DNA of 64,000 bases. Origin: Parvibaculum sp041688015. Lineage in GTDB: Bacteria; Pseudomonadota; Alphaproteobacteria; Parvibaculales; Parvibaculaceae. The notes under the pieces are model-generated. The model was not told where the DNA came from. It saw only the letters and a program-made list of their open reading frames with translations, and did not search any database. The stretch lies in contig JBDNIY010000012.1 of assembly GCA_041688015.1 (NCBI GenBank), positions 62,001-126,000 on the forward strand, written 5' to 3'. Of the stretch, positions 41,703-50,789 are shown in pieces. The position numbers and the translations under genes were made by a program. The number at the start of each line of letters is the position of its first letter. Within the stretch, counting starts at the first letter, position 1.

Positions 41703-44531
41703 ATGCTCGCTTTTGGTCCTCTCGCATTTGCCGCCCCTTGGGTGCTTCTGGGCCTCATCGCCTTGCCTGCCATTTGGTGGTTGCTACGCATCAGCCCACC
41801 GCTGCCAAAGCAGGTCCGTTTTCCCGCCATCAGACTACTGCTCGACCTCGCGCGCAAAGAAGAGACACCCGCTCACACGCCGCTTTGGCTTCTCATCTTG
41901 CGTACCATTCTTGTCGCACTCGTCGTGCTGGCGCTGGCCGATCCTTTGTGGAACCCCACACCGACCGTTTCAGGCTCCGGCCCTCTCCTTATTGTGGTCG
42001 ATAATGGCTGGGCGTCCGCCAGCCATTGGCGCAACCGCAGCAATGCGCTCACCGCCTTGATTGCAGGCGCGCGGCGCGACGACCGCCCCGTTCTCGTCAT
42101 CGGTACAGCGCCCACAGCCTCGCCACAAGCGCTCGCCTTTGGTGCCGCCAATGACGCCGCTGCGCTCGCCCGTGCGCTCACCCCTCAGCCGATTGCGCCA
42201 GACCGCATGGCTCTTCTGGCCCGCCTCAAAACGAGCGCCGCCATCCAACAATACCCCCAAACGGTCTGGCTCAGCGACGGTCTCGACTACGGCACGGCGG
42301 CCGCCTTCGCTTCGGGCCTGTCGTTGATCTCTGCCAAATCGGGGATGGACGTCGTCGAACCCAAAGCCGACGCCCGCGCGCTTGCCCTTTTGCCTCCCTC
42401 CATCGAAGGCGACGGCTTCGTCACCCATATTCTGCGCGCCCCAGACCAAAGCACACAGACCGGCAGCGTCCACGCGCTCAACACGCAAGGGGCCGTCCTT
42501 GGCAGCGCCGATTTCAAATTCGATGGGGGCAGCGGCGAGACAACCGCCCGCCTCAATCTACCGCTCGATCTGCGTAACAAAATCGCGCGCATCGAAATTG
42601 CCGGTGAAACCTCGGCAGGCGCGACGAGCCTGCTCGACGAACGCTGGCGGCGGCGCACGGTCGGCCTCGTCACCGGCTCATCCATCGGAGAAGGCCAGCA
42701 ACTTCTCTCCGACCTCTATTATCTGCAACGCGCCATCGGCCCCTATGCCGCGCTTCGTCAGGCTCATGAGGCAAACCATCAGGCCTCACAAATCGCCGAA
42801 CTCATTTCATCGCCGCTTTCAGTCCTCATTCTTGCTGACATCGGCAATCTGACCATGACCGACCGCCAAGCGCTCACCAACTGGGTCGAGAGCGGCGGCG
42901 TGCTGATCCGCTTTGCCGGCCCCAAACTGGCAAGCCTCGGCCCTGTCCTTGCCAGCGATCAATTGATGCCCGTACCGCTGCGCACAGGCGGGCGCTCACT
43001 TGGCGGCGCCATGTCATGGACCAGCCCACAGCACCTCGCACCCTTCGATGCCTCAAGCCCCTTCTACGGTCTCGACACACCATCTGATGTCACCGTCACC
43101 CAACAAGTGCTAGCCGAGCCCACGATGGATATCGGCAACCACACATGGGCGCGCCTTGAAGACGGCACACCGCTCGTCACCGCCGCCAAACGCGACAAGG
43201 GCCTCGTTGTCCTCTTCCACGTCACCGCCAATACAAGCTGGTCAAACCTGCCGCTGTCCGGCCTGTTCGTCGATATGCTGCGCCGCGTGATCGCCATGTC
43301 GCAAGGCGTCGCCACCACACAGAACAATGCTGACGGCAGCGCTGCGACGCTTGCACCTGTACGCACGCTCGACGGCTATGGCCATCTTGGCAGCCCACCG
43401 CCCATGGCAACGCCTGTACCCGCGGCTCATTTTGATGAAACACCTGTCACGCCCCGCCACCCGCCGGGGCTCTATGGGCCCGCAGACGGCCCACGCGCCT
43501 TGAACCTCGCGCGCCCAGGCTTGAAACTCACAAGCCTTGGCAGCCTCGATGGCATCTCGTCGCGCCATGCCTATGCCCAAGCGGCTGAGTGGCCCTTGCG
43601 CCCGCTGTTCCTCGCTATCGCCCTTTTGCTCATCATCGCCGATGGCATCGCCGCGCTTTATGTCACGGGTCTGTTTGACACCACACCCATCCGCCGCCAC
43701 CGGCGGGGGGGCAATCTTGTGCCCATTCTTGCCGCTGTCATTGGTCTTGCCGCACTCTTGCACGCGTCCCCTTCACGCGCCGCAGATAGTGCAAGCGCCT
43801 TCGCGCTCAATGCCGTCACTGAAACACATCTGGCCTATGTGCTGACCGGCGACAGTGATACCGACACCATCAGCAAGGCGGGCCTTGAAGGCTTGTCGCA
43901 AGTGCTGCGCTCGCGCACTTCGTTTAATCCCGGCCCTCCTATCGGCGTCGATGTCTCGCGCGATGAACTGGCGTTCTTTCCGCTACTCTATTGGCCTGTC
44001 ACGCCCGGACAAGACAACCTTGCGCCCGCCACGCTCGCTCGCATCAACACCTATATGGAACACGGCGGCACCATCTTGTTTGACACGCGCGATCAGGACC
44101 GCTCGCTCACCGGTGTTGCCAACACAGGCAATGAAACCCTGCAGCGCTTAATCGGCAAGCTCGACCTGCCCGCGCTCGAACCCGTGCCCAGAACCCATGT
44201 CCTGACCAAGTCTTTTTATCTGTTGCAGAGTTTTCCAGGCCGCTGGGCTGGCGGCACGCTATGGGTTGAAAGCAGCAATGCCAGTGCTGAAGAACACGGC
44301 GGCCGCTCCAATGACGGCGTCTCTTCGATCCTCATCGGCTCCAACGATTACGCGGCCGCTTGGGCACGTGACGCCTCGGGCCGCCCAATGTTTCCTTGCG
44401 AGCCCGGCGGCGAACGCCAGCGCGAGCAGGCGTTCCGCTTCGGCGTCAATCTCGTCATGTACACCCTGACCGGCAACTACAAATCCGATCAGGTACATAT
44501 CCCCGCCTTGCTCGAACGGTTGGGGAATTAA
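41703..44531 (+). CDS. Large membrane protein with BatA N-terminus and DUF4159 C-terminus
   Basis: The 942-residue protein opens with a BatA-type double membrane anchor (AAPWVLLGLIALPAIWWLLRI and a second helix near residue 65-80), has a large periplasmic or cytoplasmic middle part, further membrane helices near residues 635-690 (PLFLAIALLLIIADGIAALYVTGLF), and a C-terminal DUF4159 domain (ELAFFPLLYWPVTPG ... GGTILFDTRD). It is the third gene of the MoxR cluster. Its role is unknown; the layout suggests a membrane complex handled by MoxR. Confidence 0.85.
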   Translation: MLAFGPLAFAAPWVLLGLIALPAIWWLLRISPPLPKQVRFPAIRLLLDLARKEETPAHTPLWLLILRTILVALVVLALADPLWNPTPTVSGSGPLLIVVDNGWASASHWRNRSNALTALIAGARRDDRPVLVIGTAPTASPQALAFGAANDAAALARALTPQPIAPDRMALLARLKTSAAIQQYPQTVWLSDGLDYGTAAAFASGLSLISAKSGMDVVEPKADARALALLPPSIEGDGFVTHILRAPDQSTQTGSVHALNTQGAVLGSADFKFDGGSGETTARLNLPLDLRNKIARIEIAGETSAGATSLLDERWRRRTVGLVTGSSIGEGQQLLSDLYYLQRAIGPYAALRQAHEANHQASQIAELISSPLSVLILADIGNLTMTDRQALTNWVESGGVLIRFAGPKLASLGPVLASDQLMPVPLRTGGRSLGGAMSWTSPQHLAPFDASSPFYGLDTPSDVTVTQQVLAEPTMDIGNHTWARLEDGTPLVTAAKRDKGLVVLFHVTANTSWSNLPLSGLFVDMLRRVIAMSQGVATTQNNADGSAATLAPVRTLDGYGHLGSPPPMATPVPAAHFDETPVTPRHPPGLYGPADGPRALNLARPGLKLTSLGSLDGISSRHAYAQAAEWPLRPLFLAIALLLIIADGIAALYVTGLFDTTPIRRHRRGGNLVPILAAVIGLAALLHASPSRAADSASAFALNAVTETHLAYVLTGDSDTDTISKAGLEGLSQVLRSRTSFNPGPPIGVDVSRDELAFFPLLYWPVTPGQDNLAPATLARINTYMEHGGTILFDTRDQDRSLTGVANTGNETLQRLIGKLDLPALEPVPRTHVLTKSFYLLQSFPGRWAGGTLWVESSNASAEEHGGRSNDGVSSILIGSNDYAAAWARDASGRPMFPCEPGGERQREQAFRFGVNLVMYTLTGNYKSDQVHIPALLERLGN

Positions 44532-44533
44532 AC

Positions 44534-46600
44534 ATGACACGCGCTTGGGACATCGTTTTCAATCCATCCTTGCCCATCTCGTTCATCATCCTGTTGGGAT
44601 TGATCGGCGCGGCCGTCATTGTCTATTCCGCCATGCGCGGCGCACGTGGAACGCCGTGGCGCACCGCCACACTTGCCATCACGCTTGTCGCCATCCTCAA
44701 TCCCACTATGCGCGCCGAGCAGCGCGACCCCGTGCCCGACATTGCCGTTGTGGTCGTGGATAAAAGCGAAAGCATGCAGATCGGCACACGGCCCGCTGAC
44801 GCCGACGCCGCACTCGCCAATGTCGAGGCGAGCCTCAAAGCGTTGCCGGGCATCGAAACGCGCGTCGTCACTGTCAACAGCAACGGCGAAGGCACCCGCG
44901 CTTTCGCCAGCCTTGAGCAAGCCTTGGCCGATGTGCCCCATGAGCGTGTCGCAGGCGCGATCTTCATCACCGATGGCGAAATCCATGACGCGCCAAAAAA
45001 AGTCTCTGCCCTCGGCTTTGACGCGCCCGTCCATGCACTCATTGTCGGCGCCAAGAACGAGCGCGACCGCCGCCTCACAGTGCTGGAAGCGCCGCGTTTT
45101 GGCATCGTCAACAAGCCGGTCAAGCTCTCGCTGCGCGTCGATGATTCAGACAGCGGCACATCGGGCACCGCGCCCGTCACCATCGCCATTGACGGCAAGC
45201 CGGTGATGACAACCAATGTCCGCATCGGTCAACCAACGCCCATCACCCTCTCGCTCAATCACGGTGGCCCAAACGTCATCGAAATCGATGTCGCGCCTGG
45301 CCCTGATGAACTGACGCTCGCCAATAATCGCGCCGTCATTGTCGCCAATGGCATCCATGACCGCTTGCGCGTGTTGCTCATTTCCGGCGAGCCGCATCCC
45401 GGCGAACGGACATGGCGCAATCTGCTGCGCGCCGACCCCGCCGTCGATCTGGTGCATTTCACAATTCTGCGCCCGCCCGAAAAAGAAGACGGCACCCCCG
45501 TCAACGAATTGTCGCTGATTGCTTTTCCAACGCGCGAACTCTTCGTCGATAAATTGCACGAATTCGACCTGGTTATTTTTGACCGCTACAAGCGTCAGAA
45601 CGTGCTCCCGCTGCAGTATCTCGCCAACGTCGCGCAATATGTCGAAGAAGGCGGCGCAGTGCTTGACGCGGCAGGCCCCGCCTTTGCCTCGCCCTATTCG
45701 CTTTATCGCACGCCGCTGGCGGCCATCCTGCCTGCCCAACCAACCGGCGACGTCACGCTCGGCGCTTTCCGCCCGCAAGTCACCGCCACTGGCCATAAGC
45801 ATCCTGTCACCGCCAATCTCCCCGGCGAGACCACCAGCGGCCCGCAGCAATGGGGCTCATGGTTTCGCATCATCGACACCAAAGTCGATCACGGCGAAGT
45901 GCTGATGGACGGTCCCGGCGAGCGACCGCTCCTTGTCCTTGATCGTTCAGGCAAGGGCCGTGTCGCCCAGATCATGTCCGATCAATTCTGGCTCTGGTCG
46001 CGCGGCTATCAGGGTGGCGGCCCACAAGCCGAATTGTTGCGCCGTCTTGCCCATTGGCTGATGAAAGAACCCGACCTTGAGGAAGAAAACCTCTCGGCCA
46101 TGATCAATGGCAAAACCCTCACCGTGAAGCGCCGCACGATGAGTGACGATGTCGCTCCAACCACCATCACCCTGCCGTCAGGCAAGACCACAACCTTGAC
46201 GCTCGATAAGACCGCGCCCGGCCGCTTTGAAGGTCAAATGGATGCTGATGCCCTCGGCCTCTATCGCATTTCGCAAGGCAAGCTCACAGCCGTTGCCGCC
46301 GCTGGTCCGCTCAACCCCGTCGAGTTCGCCGATGTTCGCGCCACCGACAAGCTCGTCAAACCGATCACCTCGGCAACGGGCGGCGGCACCTATTGGGTTG
46401 GCAAAGGCGGGGAAAACACGCCCAGCCTGCGTGCCATCCGCCCCGGTAAAGACGCTACCGGCAATAATTGGGCCGGGCTTCAGCACAACGAGCAATATTT
46501 CGTCCGGGCCGTGCAGCAGGTACCGCTGCTTAGTGGCCCGCTGGCGCTGCTGCTCATCCTCGGCTCGCTGGCCATGGCTTGGTGGCGCGAAGGCCGCTAA
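44534..46600 (+). CDS. Membrane protein with von Willebrand A and glutamine amidotransferase-like regions
   Basis: The 688-residue protein has two N-terminal helices (SFIILLGLIGAAVIVYSAM and a second around 48-58), a vWA-like region with a MIDAS D-K-S-E-S (VVVDKSESMQIG), a class I glutamine amidotransferase-like middle part (LRVLLISGEPHPGERTW ... FDLVIFDRYKR), and a C-terminal helix (LLSGPLALLLILGSLAMAW). It starts 2 bases after the DUF4159 gene. ATG 44534 is taken; an upstream frame back to 44396 overlaps the previous gene. Confidence 0.85.
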   Translation: MTRAWDIVFNPSLPISFIILLGLIGAAVIVYSAMRGARGTPWRTATLAITLVAILNPTMRAEQRDPVPDIAVVVVDKSESMQIGTRPADADAALANVEASLKALPGIETRVVTVNSNGEGTRAFASLEQALADVPHERVAGAIFITDGEIHDAPKKVSALGFDAPVHALIVGAKNERDRRLTVLEAPRFGIVNKPVKLSLRVDDSDSGTSGTAPVTIAIDGKPVMTTNVRIGQPTPITLSLNHGGPNVIEIDVAPGPDELTLANNRAVIVANGIHDRLRVLLISGEPHPGERTWRNLLRADPAVDLVHFTILRPPEKEDGTPVNELSLIAFPTRELFVDKLHEFDLVIFDRYKRQNVLPLQYLANVAQYVEEGGAVLDAAGPAFASPYSLYRTPLAAILPAQPTGDVTLGAFRPQVTATGHKHPVTANLPGETTSGPQQWGSWFRIIDTKVDHGEVLMDGPGERPLLVLDRSGKGRVAQIMSDQFWLWSRGYQGGGPQAELLRRLAHWLMKEPDLEEENLSAMINGKTLTVKRRTMSDDVAPTTITLPSGKTTTLTLDKTAPGRFEGQMDADALGLYRISQGKLTAVAAAGPLNPVEFADVRATDKLVKPITSATGGGTYWVGKGGENTPSLRAIRPGKDATGNNWAGLQHNEQYFVRAVQQVPLLSGPLALLLILGSLAMAWWREGR

Positions 46601-46676
46601 CGCTACCGCTCAAATTCCTCCATATTTTTTGCGCGCTCCGCTTGCCAGCCCAAAGGCGCTGCCTTATGGTCCCTCG

Positions 46677-46695
46677 AATGTTATACTATTACATT
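46677..46695. promoter_or_regulatory. Zur operator at the zinc import operon
   Basis: AATGTTATACTATTACATT has half-sites AATGTtATA and TATtACATT (8 of 9 positions pair) around a single C, closely following the known Zur box GAAATGTTATAnTATAACATTTC. It ends 13 bases before the first start codon of the znu operon, where bound Zur would block transcription when zinc is sufficient. No zur gene is in the window. Confidence 0.8.
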
Positions 46696-46708
46696 TCAGG
46701 TTGAGGCG

Positions 46709-46858
46709 ATGCAGGGCAGCGATAAGGGGCATGACGCCACGGGCCTGATCGGCAACGCACGCACCTTCATGGGAGCCGGAATCGGCTTTCGTCTGCTTGT
46801 CGCAGGCGGCTGCCTCATCCTCCTCTGGCTCTGCGTCGGCTGGGCCGTCTCCACATGA
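46709..46858 (+). CDS. 49-residue single-pass membrane protein coupled to znuC
   Basis: Reading from ATG 46709 gives 49 residues: a short polar N-terminus with HD/TG, then a single hydrophobic helix (about residues 26-47) containing two cysteines. CAGG lies 8 bases upstream, and the TGA stop overlaps the znuC start (ATGA), so it is almost certainly translated. It sits directly after the Zur box. I recognise no family. A role in assembly or regulation of the zinc importer is inferred from position only. Confidence 0.6.
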   Translation: MQGSDKGHDATGLIGNARTFMGAGIGFRLLVAGGCLILLWLCVGWAVST

Positions 46859-47601
46859 GCGACGCCGCCCCCGCCATCACCATCAGCGACCTCACCGTCG
46901 CCTATGACCGCCAGCCCGCCGTCCATCACGTCAGTGGCACCTTTGCCCGCGGCAGCCTCACCGCCATCGTCGGCCCCAATGGCGCGGGCAAATCCACCCT
47001 GCTGAAAACCATCGTCGGCCTGCTCCGCCCCAGCGAAGGCCGCGTCGCCCTGCATAGCCTCAAGCGCGCTGACCTCGCCTATCTGCCGCAACAAGCCGAG
47101 ATTGACCGCAGCTTCCCCATCACGGTGGCCGACACAGTGGCGCTCGGCCATTGGCGACACATCGGCATCTGGCGTGCCATCAGCGAGCCGCGCTGGCGCG
47201 ATGTTGCCAACGCCTTGGAAAAAGTCGGCCTCAAAGGTTTTGAAAATCACCCCATCGCCAAACTTTCCACCGGTCAGTTCCAGCGCGCGCTCTTTGCCCG
47301 TCTGCTGGTACAGGACGCCGCCGTCATTCTGCTCGACGAACCCTTCGCCTCCGTCGACGAGCGCACCACTGCTGACCTGATGAACATCATTCGCTTCTGG
47401 CACGAAGACAGACGCACCGTCATCGCTGTCCTCCACGACATGGATGAAGTGAAAGCCCATTTCCCGACCACGCTGCTGATAGCGCGCGAACTGATCGGCT
47501 GGGGGCCCACCGCCAAGGTGCTGACCGAAAAGGCGCTGCATCGCGCCCGTGCGCTGTCGGACGCTTGGGCCAACCCACACCACCATGAGGGGGCCGCATG
47601 A
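46855..47601 (+). CDS. znuC: Zinc ABC transporter ATP-binding protein
   Basis: The 248-residue ATPase drives zinc uptake through ZnuB. It has Walker A GPNGAGKST (residues 40-48), the ABC signature LSTGQFQRALFARLL, Walker B AVILLDEPFASVDE and the histidine switch VLHDMDE. It overlaps the small upstream gene and znuB by 4 bases each, a tightly coupled operon under the Zur box. Confidence 0.93.
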   Translation: MSDAAPAITISDLTVAYDRQPAVHHVSGTFARGSLTAIVGPNGAGKSTLLKTIVGLLRPSEGRVALHSLKRADLAYLPQQAEIDRSFPITVADTVALGHWRHIGIWRAISEPRWRDVANALEKVGLKGFENHPIAKLSTGQFQRALFARLLVQDAAVILLDEPFASVDERTTADLMNIIRFWHEDRRTVIAVLHDMDEVKAHFPTTLLIARELIGWGPTAKVLTEKALHRARALSDAWANPHHHEGAA

Positions 47602-48479
47602 TGATGGACCTCTATCAGTATCTCTTCGCGCCCTTCGCAGACTACGGCTTCATGCGCCACGCCTTGATTGCCTGCCTCGCGCTCGCGCTTGGTTCAGGCC
47701 CCATCGGCACCTTTCTTGTGTTGCGCCGCATGAGCTTGATGGGCGATGCCATGAGCCATGCCATCTTGCCCGGCGCTGCTATCGGTTTTCTCATCGCCGG
47801 TCTGTCGCTCTGGGCCATGTCGGCAGGTGGCCTTGTCGTCGGCCTCGCTGTAGCACTGCTCGCAGGCCTCATCAGCCGCGTCACTGATTTGCGCGAAGAC
47901 GCAAGCCTTGCGGGCTTCTATCTGATGAGCCTTGCCGCAGGCGTCCTCATCGTTTCGCTGCGCGGCTCCAATGTCGATCTGTTGCATGTCCTGTTTGGCA
48001 GCATCCTCTCCGTCGATGATCAAGCCTTGTTCCTCGTCGCAGGCATCGCCTCGCTGACGCTCATCGCGCTGGCGCTCATCTATCGCCCGCTGGTCGCTGA
48101 ATGTTTCGACCCCGGCTTCCTGCGTGCCGTTGCCGGACGCGGCTCGCTTTACCACGTCATCTTCCTCGTCCTCGTCGTCCTAAATCTCGTCGCAGGTTTT
48201 CAGGCGCTGGGCACATTGATGGCTGTCGGCTTGATGATGCTGCCAGCGGCGGCCGCCCGCTTCTGGGTCATCGAAGTCTGGTCGCTCGCCGCCTTGTCGA
48301 TCATCATTGCCTTTGCCTCAGGCTGGATCGGTCTCCTCGTCTCCTACCACCTCGATCTGCCGTCAGGCCCTGCTATCATTCTCACCGCAGGCGTCTTCTA
48401 TGTCGCTTCGCTGCTCATCGGTCGCCACGGCAGCGTGCGCACGCGCTTCTTCCCCGGCGCGCATTTCCACGAACATTAA
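47598..48479 (+). CDS. znuB: Zinc ABC transporter permease
   Basis: The 293-residue inner-membrane permease of the ABC-3 family has about eight hydrophobic helices, starting with GFMRHALIACLALALGSGPIGTFLVLRRMSLMGDAMSHAILPG, the family signature region. It overlaps znuC (ATGA), and znuA follows after 26 bases. An alternative start is ATG 47601, one codon in. Confidence 0.93.
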   Translation: MMMDLYQYLFAPFADYGFMRHALIACLALALGSGPIGTFLVLRRMSLMGDAMSHAILPGAAIGFLIAGLSLWAMSAGGLVVGLAVALLAGLISRVTDLREDASLAGFYLMSLAAGVLIVSLRGSNVDLLHVLFGSILSVDDQALFLVAGIASLTLIALALIYRPLVAECFDPGFLRAVAGRGSLYHVIFLVLVVLNLVAGFQALGTLMAVGLMMLPAAAARFWVIEVWSLAALSIIIAFASGWIGLLVSYHLDLPSGPAIILTAGVFYVASLLIGRHGSVRTRFFPGAHFHEH

Positions 48480-48505
48480 CCACGACTATTGAAAGGGACA
48501 TGTCC

Positions 48506-49390
48506 ATGAAACGACTTTTCGCTCCTCTCATCCTTGGATGGTTAGCCTGTGCCACGCCCGCCTTTGCCGCACCGCTCAATGTGGTGGCAAGCTTCAGCGT
48601 GCTCGGCGACATAGTCAAAGAAGTCGGCGGCGACAAGATCAATTTGAAAGTGTTGGTCGGTCCCGATGGCGACGCCCACACCTTCGAGCCTGCCCCCATC
48701 GACGCCCGAGAACTCCACAATGCCGACCTCGTTTTCATGAACGGATTGCATCTTGAAAGCTGGATGGAAAAACTCGTCAAAGCGTCCGACACCAAAGCCG
48801 ATATAGTCGTCGCCAGCACCGGCATCATCGTGCGTGAAATGAACGACGACGGCAAAACCATCCCCGATCCCCACGCCTGGCAAGACCTCGCCAATGGCGC
48901 AATCTATGTGCGCAACATTGAAGCGGCGTTGAGCGCGGCTAACCCTGCAGACGCAGCCACCTACAAATCCAATGCCAAAGTCTTACTGGCGCGCCTAGCC
49001 CAACTCGATAAATGGACCCGCGCCGAAATCGCCACCGTCCCCGCCGCCAAGCGCAAGGTCATCACCACCCATGATGCTTTTGGTTATTTCGGTGCTGCCT
49101 ATGGCGTCATATTTTTTGCGCCTTCAGGCCTCAGCACTGAAGCTGAAGCCACAGCAGGCAGCCTTGGCCGCCTGATCGATCAGATCAAACATGAAAAGAT
49201 CAACGCGCTCTTCATTGAAAACATGACCGATCCACGCCTGATGAATACGATTGCGCGCGAGACCGGCGCAAAATTGGGTGGCGAGCTCTTCTCAGACGCG
49301 CTCTCGCCCGCCGATGGCCCAGCGCCGACCTATCCGGCCATGTTTGAAAACAACGTCCCCAAACTCGTCGCCGCCATGAAGCTCAATTAA
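48506..49390 (+). CDS. znuA: Zinc ABC transporter substrate-binding protein
   Basis: The 294-residue protein has a signal peptide (MKRLFAPLILGWLACATPAFA) and the cluster A-I binding fold, with metal-site histidines in DAHTFEPAP, DPHAWQD and THDAFGYF and an acidic residue near LFSDALSP. It lacks the His-rich loop seen in many ZnuA proteins; Zn preference is inferred from the Zur box, and Mn is a possible alternative. ATG 48506 has AAGGG 8 bases upstream; ATG 48500 would add two residues. Confidence 0.88.
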   Translation: MKRLFAPLILGWLACATPAFAAPLNVVASFSVLGDIVKEVGGDKINLKVLVGPDGDAHTFEPAPIDARELHNADLVFMNGLHLESWMEKLVKASDTKADIVVASTGIIVREMNDDGKTIPDPHAWQDLANGAIYVRNIEAALSAANPADAATYKSNAKVLLARLAQLDKWTRAEIATVPAAKRKVITTHDAFGYFGAAYGVIFFAPSGLSTEAEATAGSLGRLIDQIKHEKINALFIENMTDPRLMNTIARETGAKLGGELFSDALSPADGPAPTYPAMFENNVPKLVAAMKLN

Positions 49391-49411
49391 CCACCGCGCA
49401 GGAACTTATCC

Positions 49412-49921
49412 ATGACGACGCCCGCTGCCCAATGGCGCTCCATGAGCCCAGCCGACATACCAACGGTGGACGCCATCGGCGAGATCGTGCATCCGAACTT
49501 TCCTGAAGATCGCGCGGTGATGGAAAACAGGCTGGCACTTTTTTCTGATGGCTGCTTTGTCGCCGAACGCGCCAACATGATCCTCGGCTATGCCATCGCG
49601 CATCCTTCCATCATCGCCAAGCCTGCGGCCCTCAATACCGTCCTTCCTCACCTGCCAACAAATGCTGATTGCGTCTTCTTGCATGACATCGCCTTGAGCG
49701 AGGCCGCCCGCGGGTCAGGCCTTGGCCGCACCTTTGTGCCCTATCTCACTGAGGTCGCGCGCCGTCACGGCTTTGCCAGCCTCGGCCTCATCTCGGTCAA
49801 CAATTCGCTCGGCTTCTGGCAGGCGCAGGGCTTTGCCATCCTGACGCCGGATGAAACGCTCGCCGCCAAACTCGCGACTTATGGCGCAGACGCCGCTTAT
49901 ATGCGGCGTGAGATCGCCTGA
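49412..49921 (+). CDS. GNAT family N-acetyltransferase
   Basis: The 169-residue protein has GNAT features: LHDIALSEAARGSGLGRTFVPYLTEVARRHGF as the acetyl-CoA-binding region (R/Q-x-x-G-x-G/A) and a SVNNSLGFWQAQGF end motif. The substrate is unknown. It follows znuA by 21 bases and may belong to that transcript. Its 3' end overlaps the convergent next gene by 25 bases. Confidence 0.85.
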   Translation: MTTPAAQWRSMSPADIPTVDAIGEIVHPNFPEDRAVMENRLALFSDGCFVAERANMILGYAIAHPSIIAKPAALNTVLPHLPTNADCVFLHDIALSEAARGSGLGRTFVPYLTEVARRHGFASLGLISVNNSLGFWQAQGFAILTPDETLAAKLATYGADAAYMRREIA

Positions 49922-50421
49922 GGCAAAGGCTTGGTGATCGCGCCATGTGCATGACCAAAAGCGCCTATGTCCAGCTCACGAAACAGCAGCCGTGACGCAT
50001 CAACCGGCCCCGGCATGGTCAGCCGCCCGAGCGGCACGGGGCCGAACCCAACCTTGACGTAATAGCTCTGTTCACCAACCAAGATGACGAGCTTGAAGCC
50101 CATCGCCTTGGCCTCGTCGAGCCCCCGCCGCATCAAATTGATACCGACGCCCATGCCGCGAATGGCCGGCACAACGGCCAGCGGCCCCAGCATCAAGCCG
50201 GGCGCACCGCCGATATTGCACGGCCAAAAACTCAGCGAGCCCACAAGTTTGCGGTCCTTGCCCTCGCCCATATGCGCCACATAGCAAAGCTCCGGCACAG
50301 CCGTGTTGCCCTCGCGCAGACGCTGCGCCGCTTTGACATAACGGCCGGGGCCGAATGACAAATCAAGAAGCGCGTCAATTTCGGCGGCGTGTTCGGGTCG
50401 CTCAAGTTCAATATCGTACAT
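49897..50421 (-). CDS. GNAT family N-acetyltransferase (YhbS-like)
   Basis: The 174-residue protein has ALLDLSFGPGRYVKAAQRLREG at the start and the acetyl-CoA motif LAVVPAIRGMGVGINLMRRGLDEAKAMGF, followed by LVGEQSYYVKVGFGP, as in the YhbS-type predicted acetyltransferases. Its substrate is unknown. It converges with the preceding acetyltransferase gene, sharing 25 bases at the ends. Confidence 0.87.
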   Translation of the reverse strand: MYDIELERPEHAAEIDALLDLSFGPGRYVKAAQRLREGNTAVPELCYVAHMGEGKDRKLVGSLSFWPCNIGGAPGLMLGPLAVVPAIRGMGVGINLMRRGLDEAKAMGFKLVILVGEQSYYVKVGFGPVPLGRLTMPGPVDASRLLFRELDIGAFGHAHGAITKPLPQAISRRI

Positions 50422-50789
50422 GGAGAAGTCTTTCGGACGGGATCATGTGAGCCTGATGCAGAAAAAGGCACCCGCCGCCGGGTCCGTGCCGCCTAGAAGG
50501 TCGCGGCGAAACCCTGAACGCTTACGCATGCCTAGTCGAGAGCCTCAAAGGCCTCGATCTCCGCTCATCGTCGCTGAATAAGGCTCTGCATCATGGCCGT
50601 CCCTCACGAGATATCCGCCCCTTTTGGGCAGACCGTCTCAGTCCGAAGAACAGCCCGATAGCATGAGCAAACCCGGACGTAAAGCAAATGCGTGAGGCTC
50701 CAAATTCGAAAAAGGCTGGAACCTGCCTGCGAGCATAGGCTAGCTTGCGCCCCAACAGTTCAAAATAGGTCACTGAAGGGAAGTCGATC
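50422..50789. other. Intergenic stretch without a recognisable gene
   Basis: These 368 bases separate the divergent acetyltransferase and SDR genes and must contain their promoters. Only short open frames without plausible start signals occur. A weak hairpin GGCAC...GTGCC lies near 50466-50491. No RNA gene is recognised. Confidence 0.5.

Noticed and set aside
40781..41857. Minus-strand open frame opposite the DUF58 gene
   Set aside because: The plus-strand DUF58 gene has its MIDAS and family motifs; the other frame is a bias artefact.
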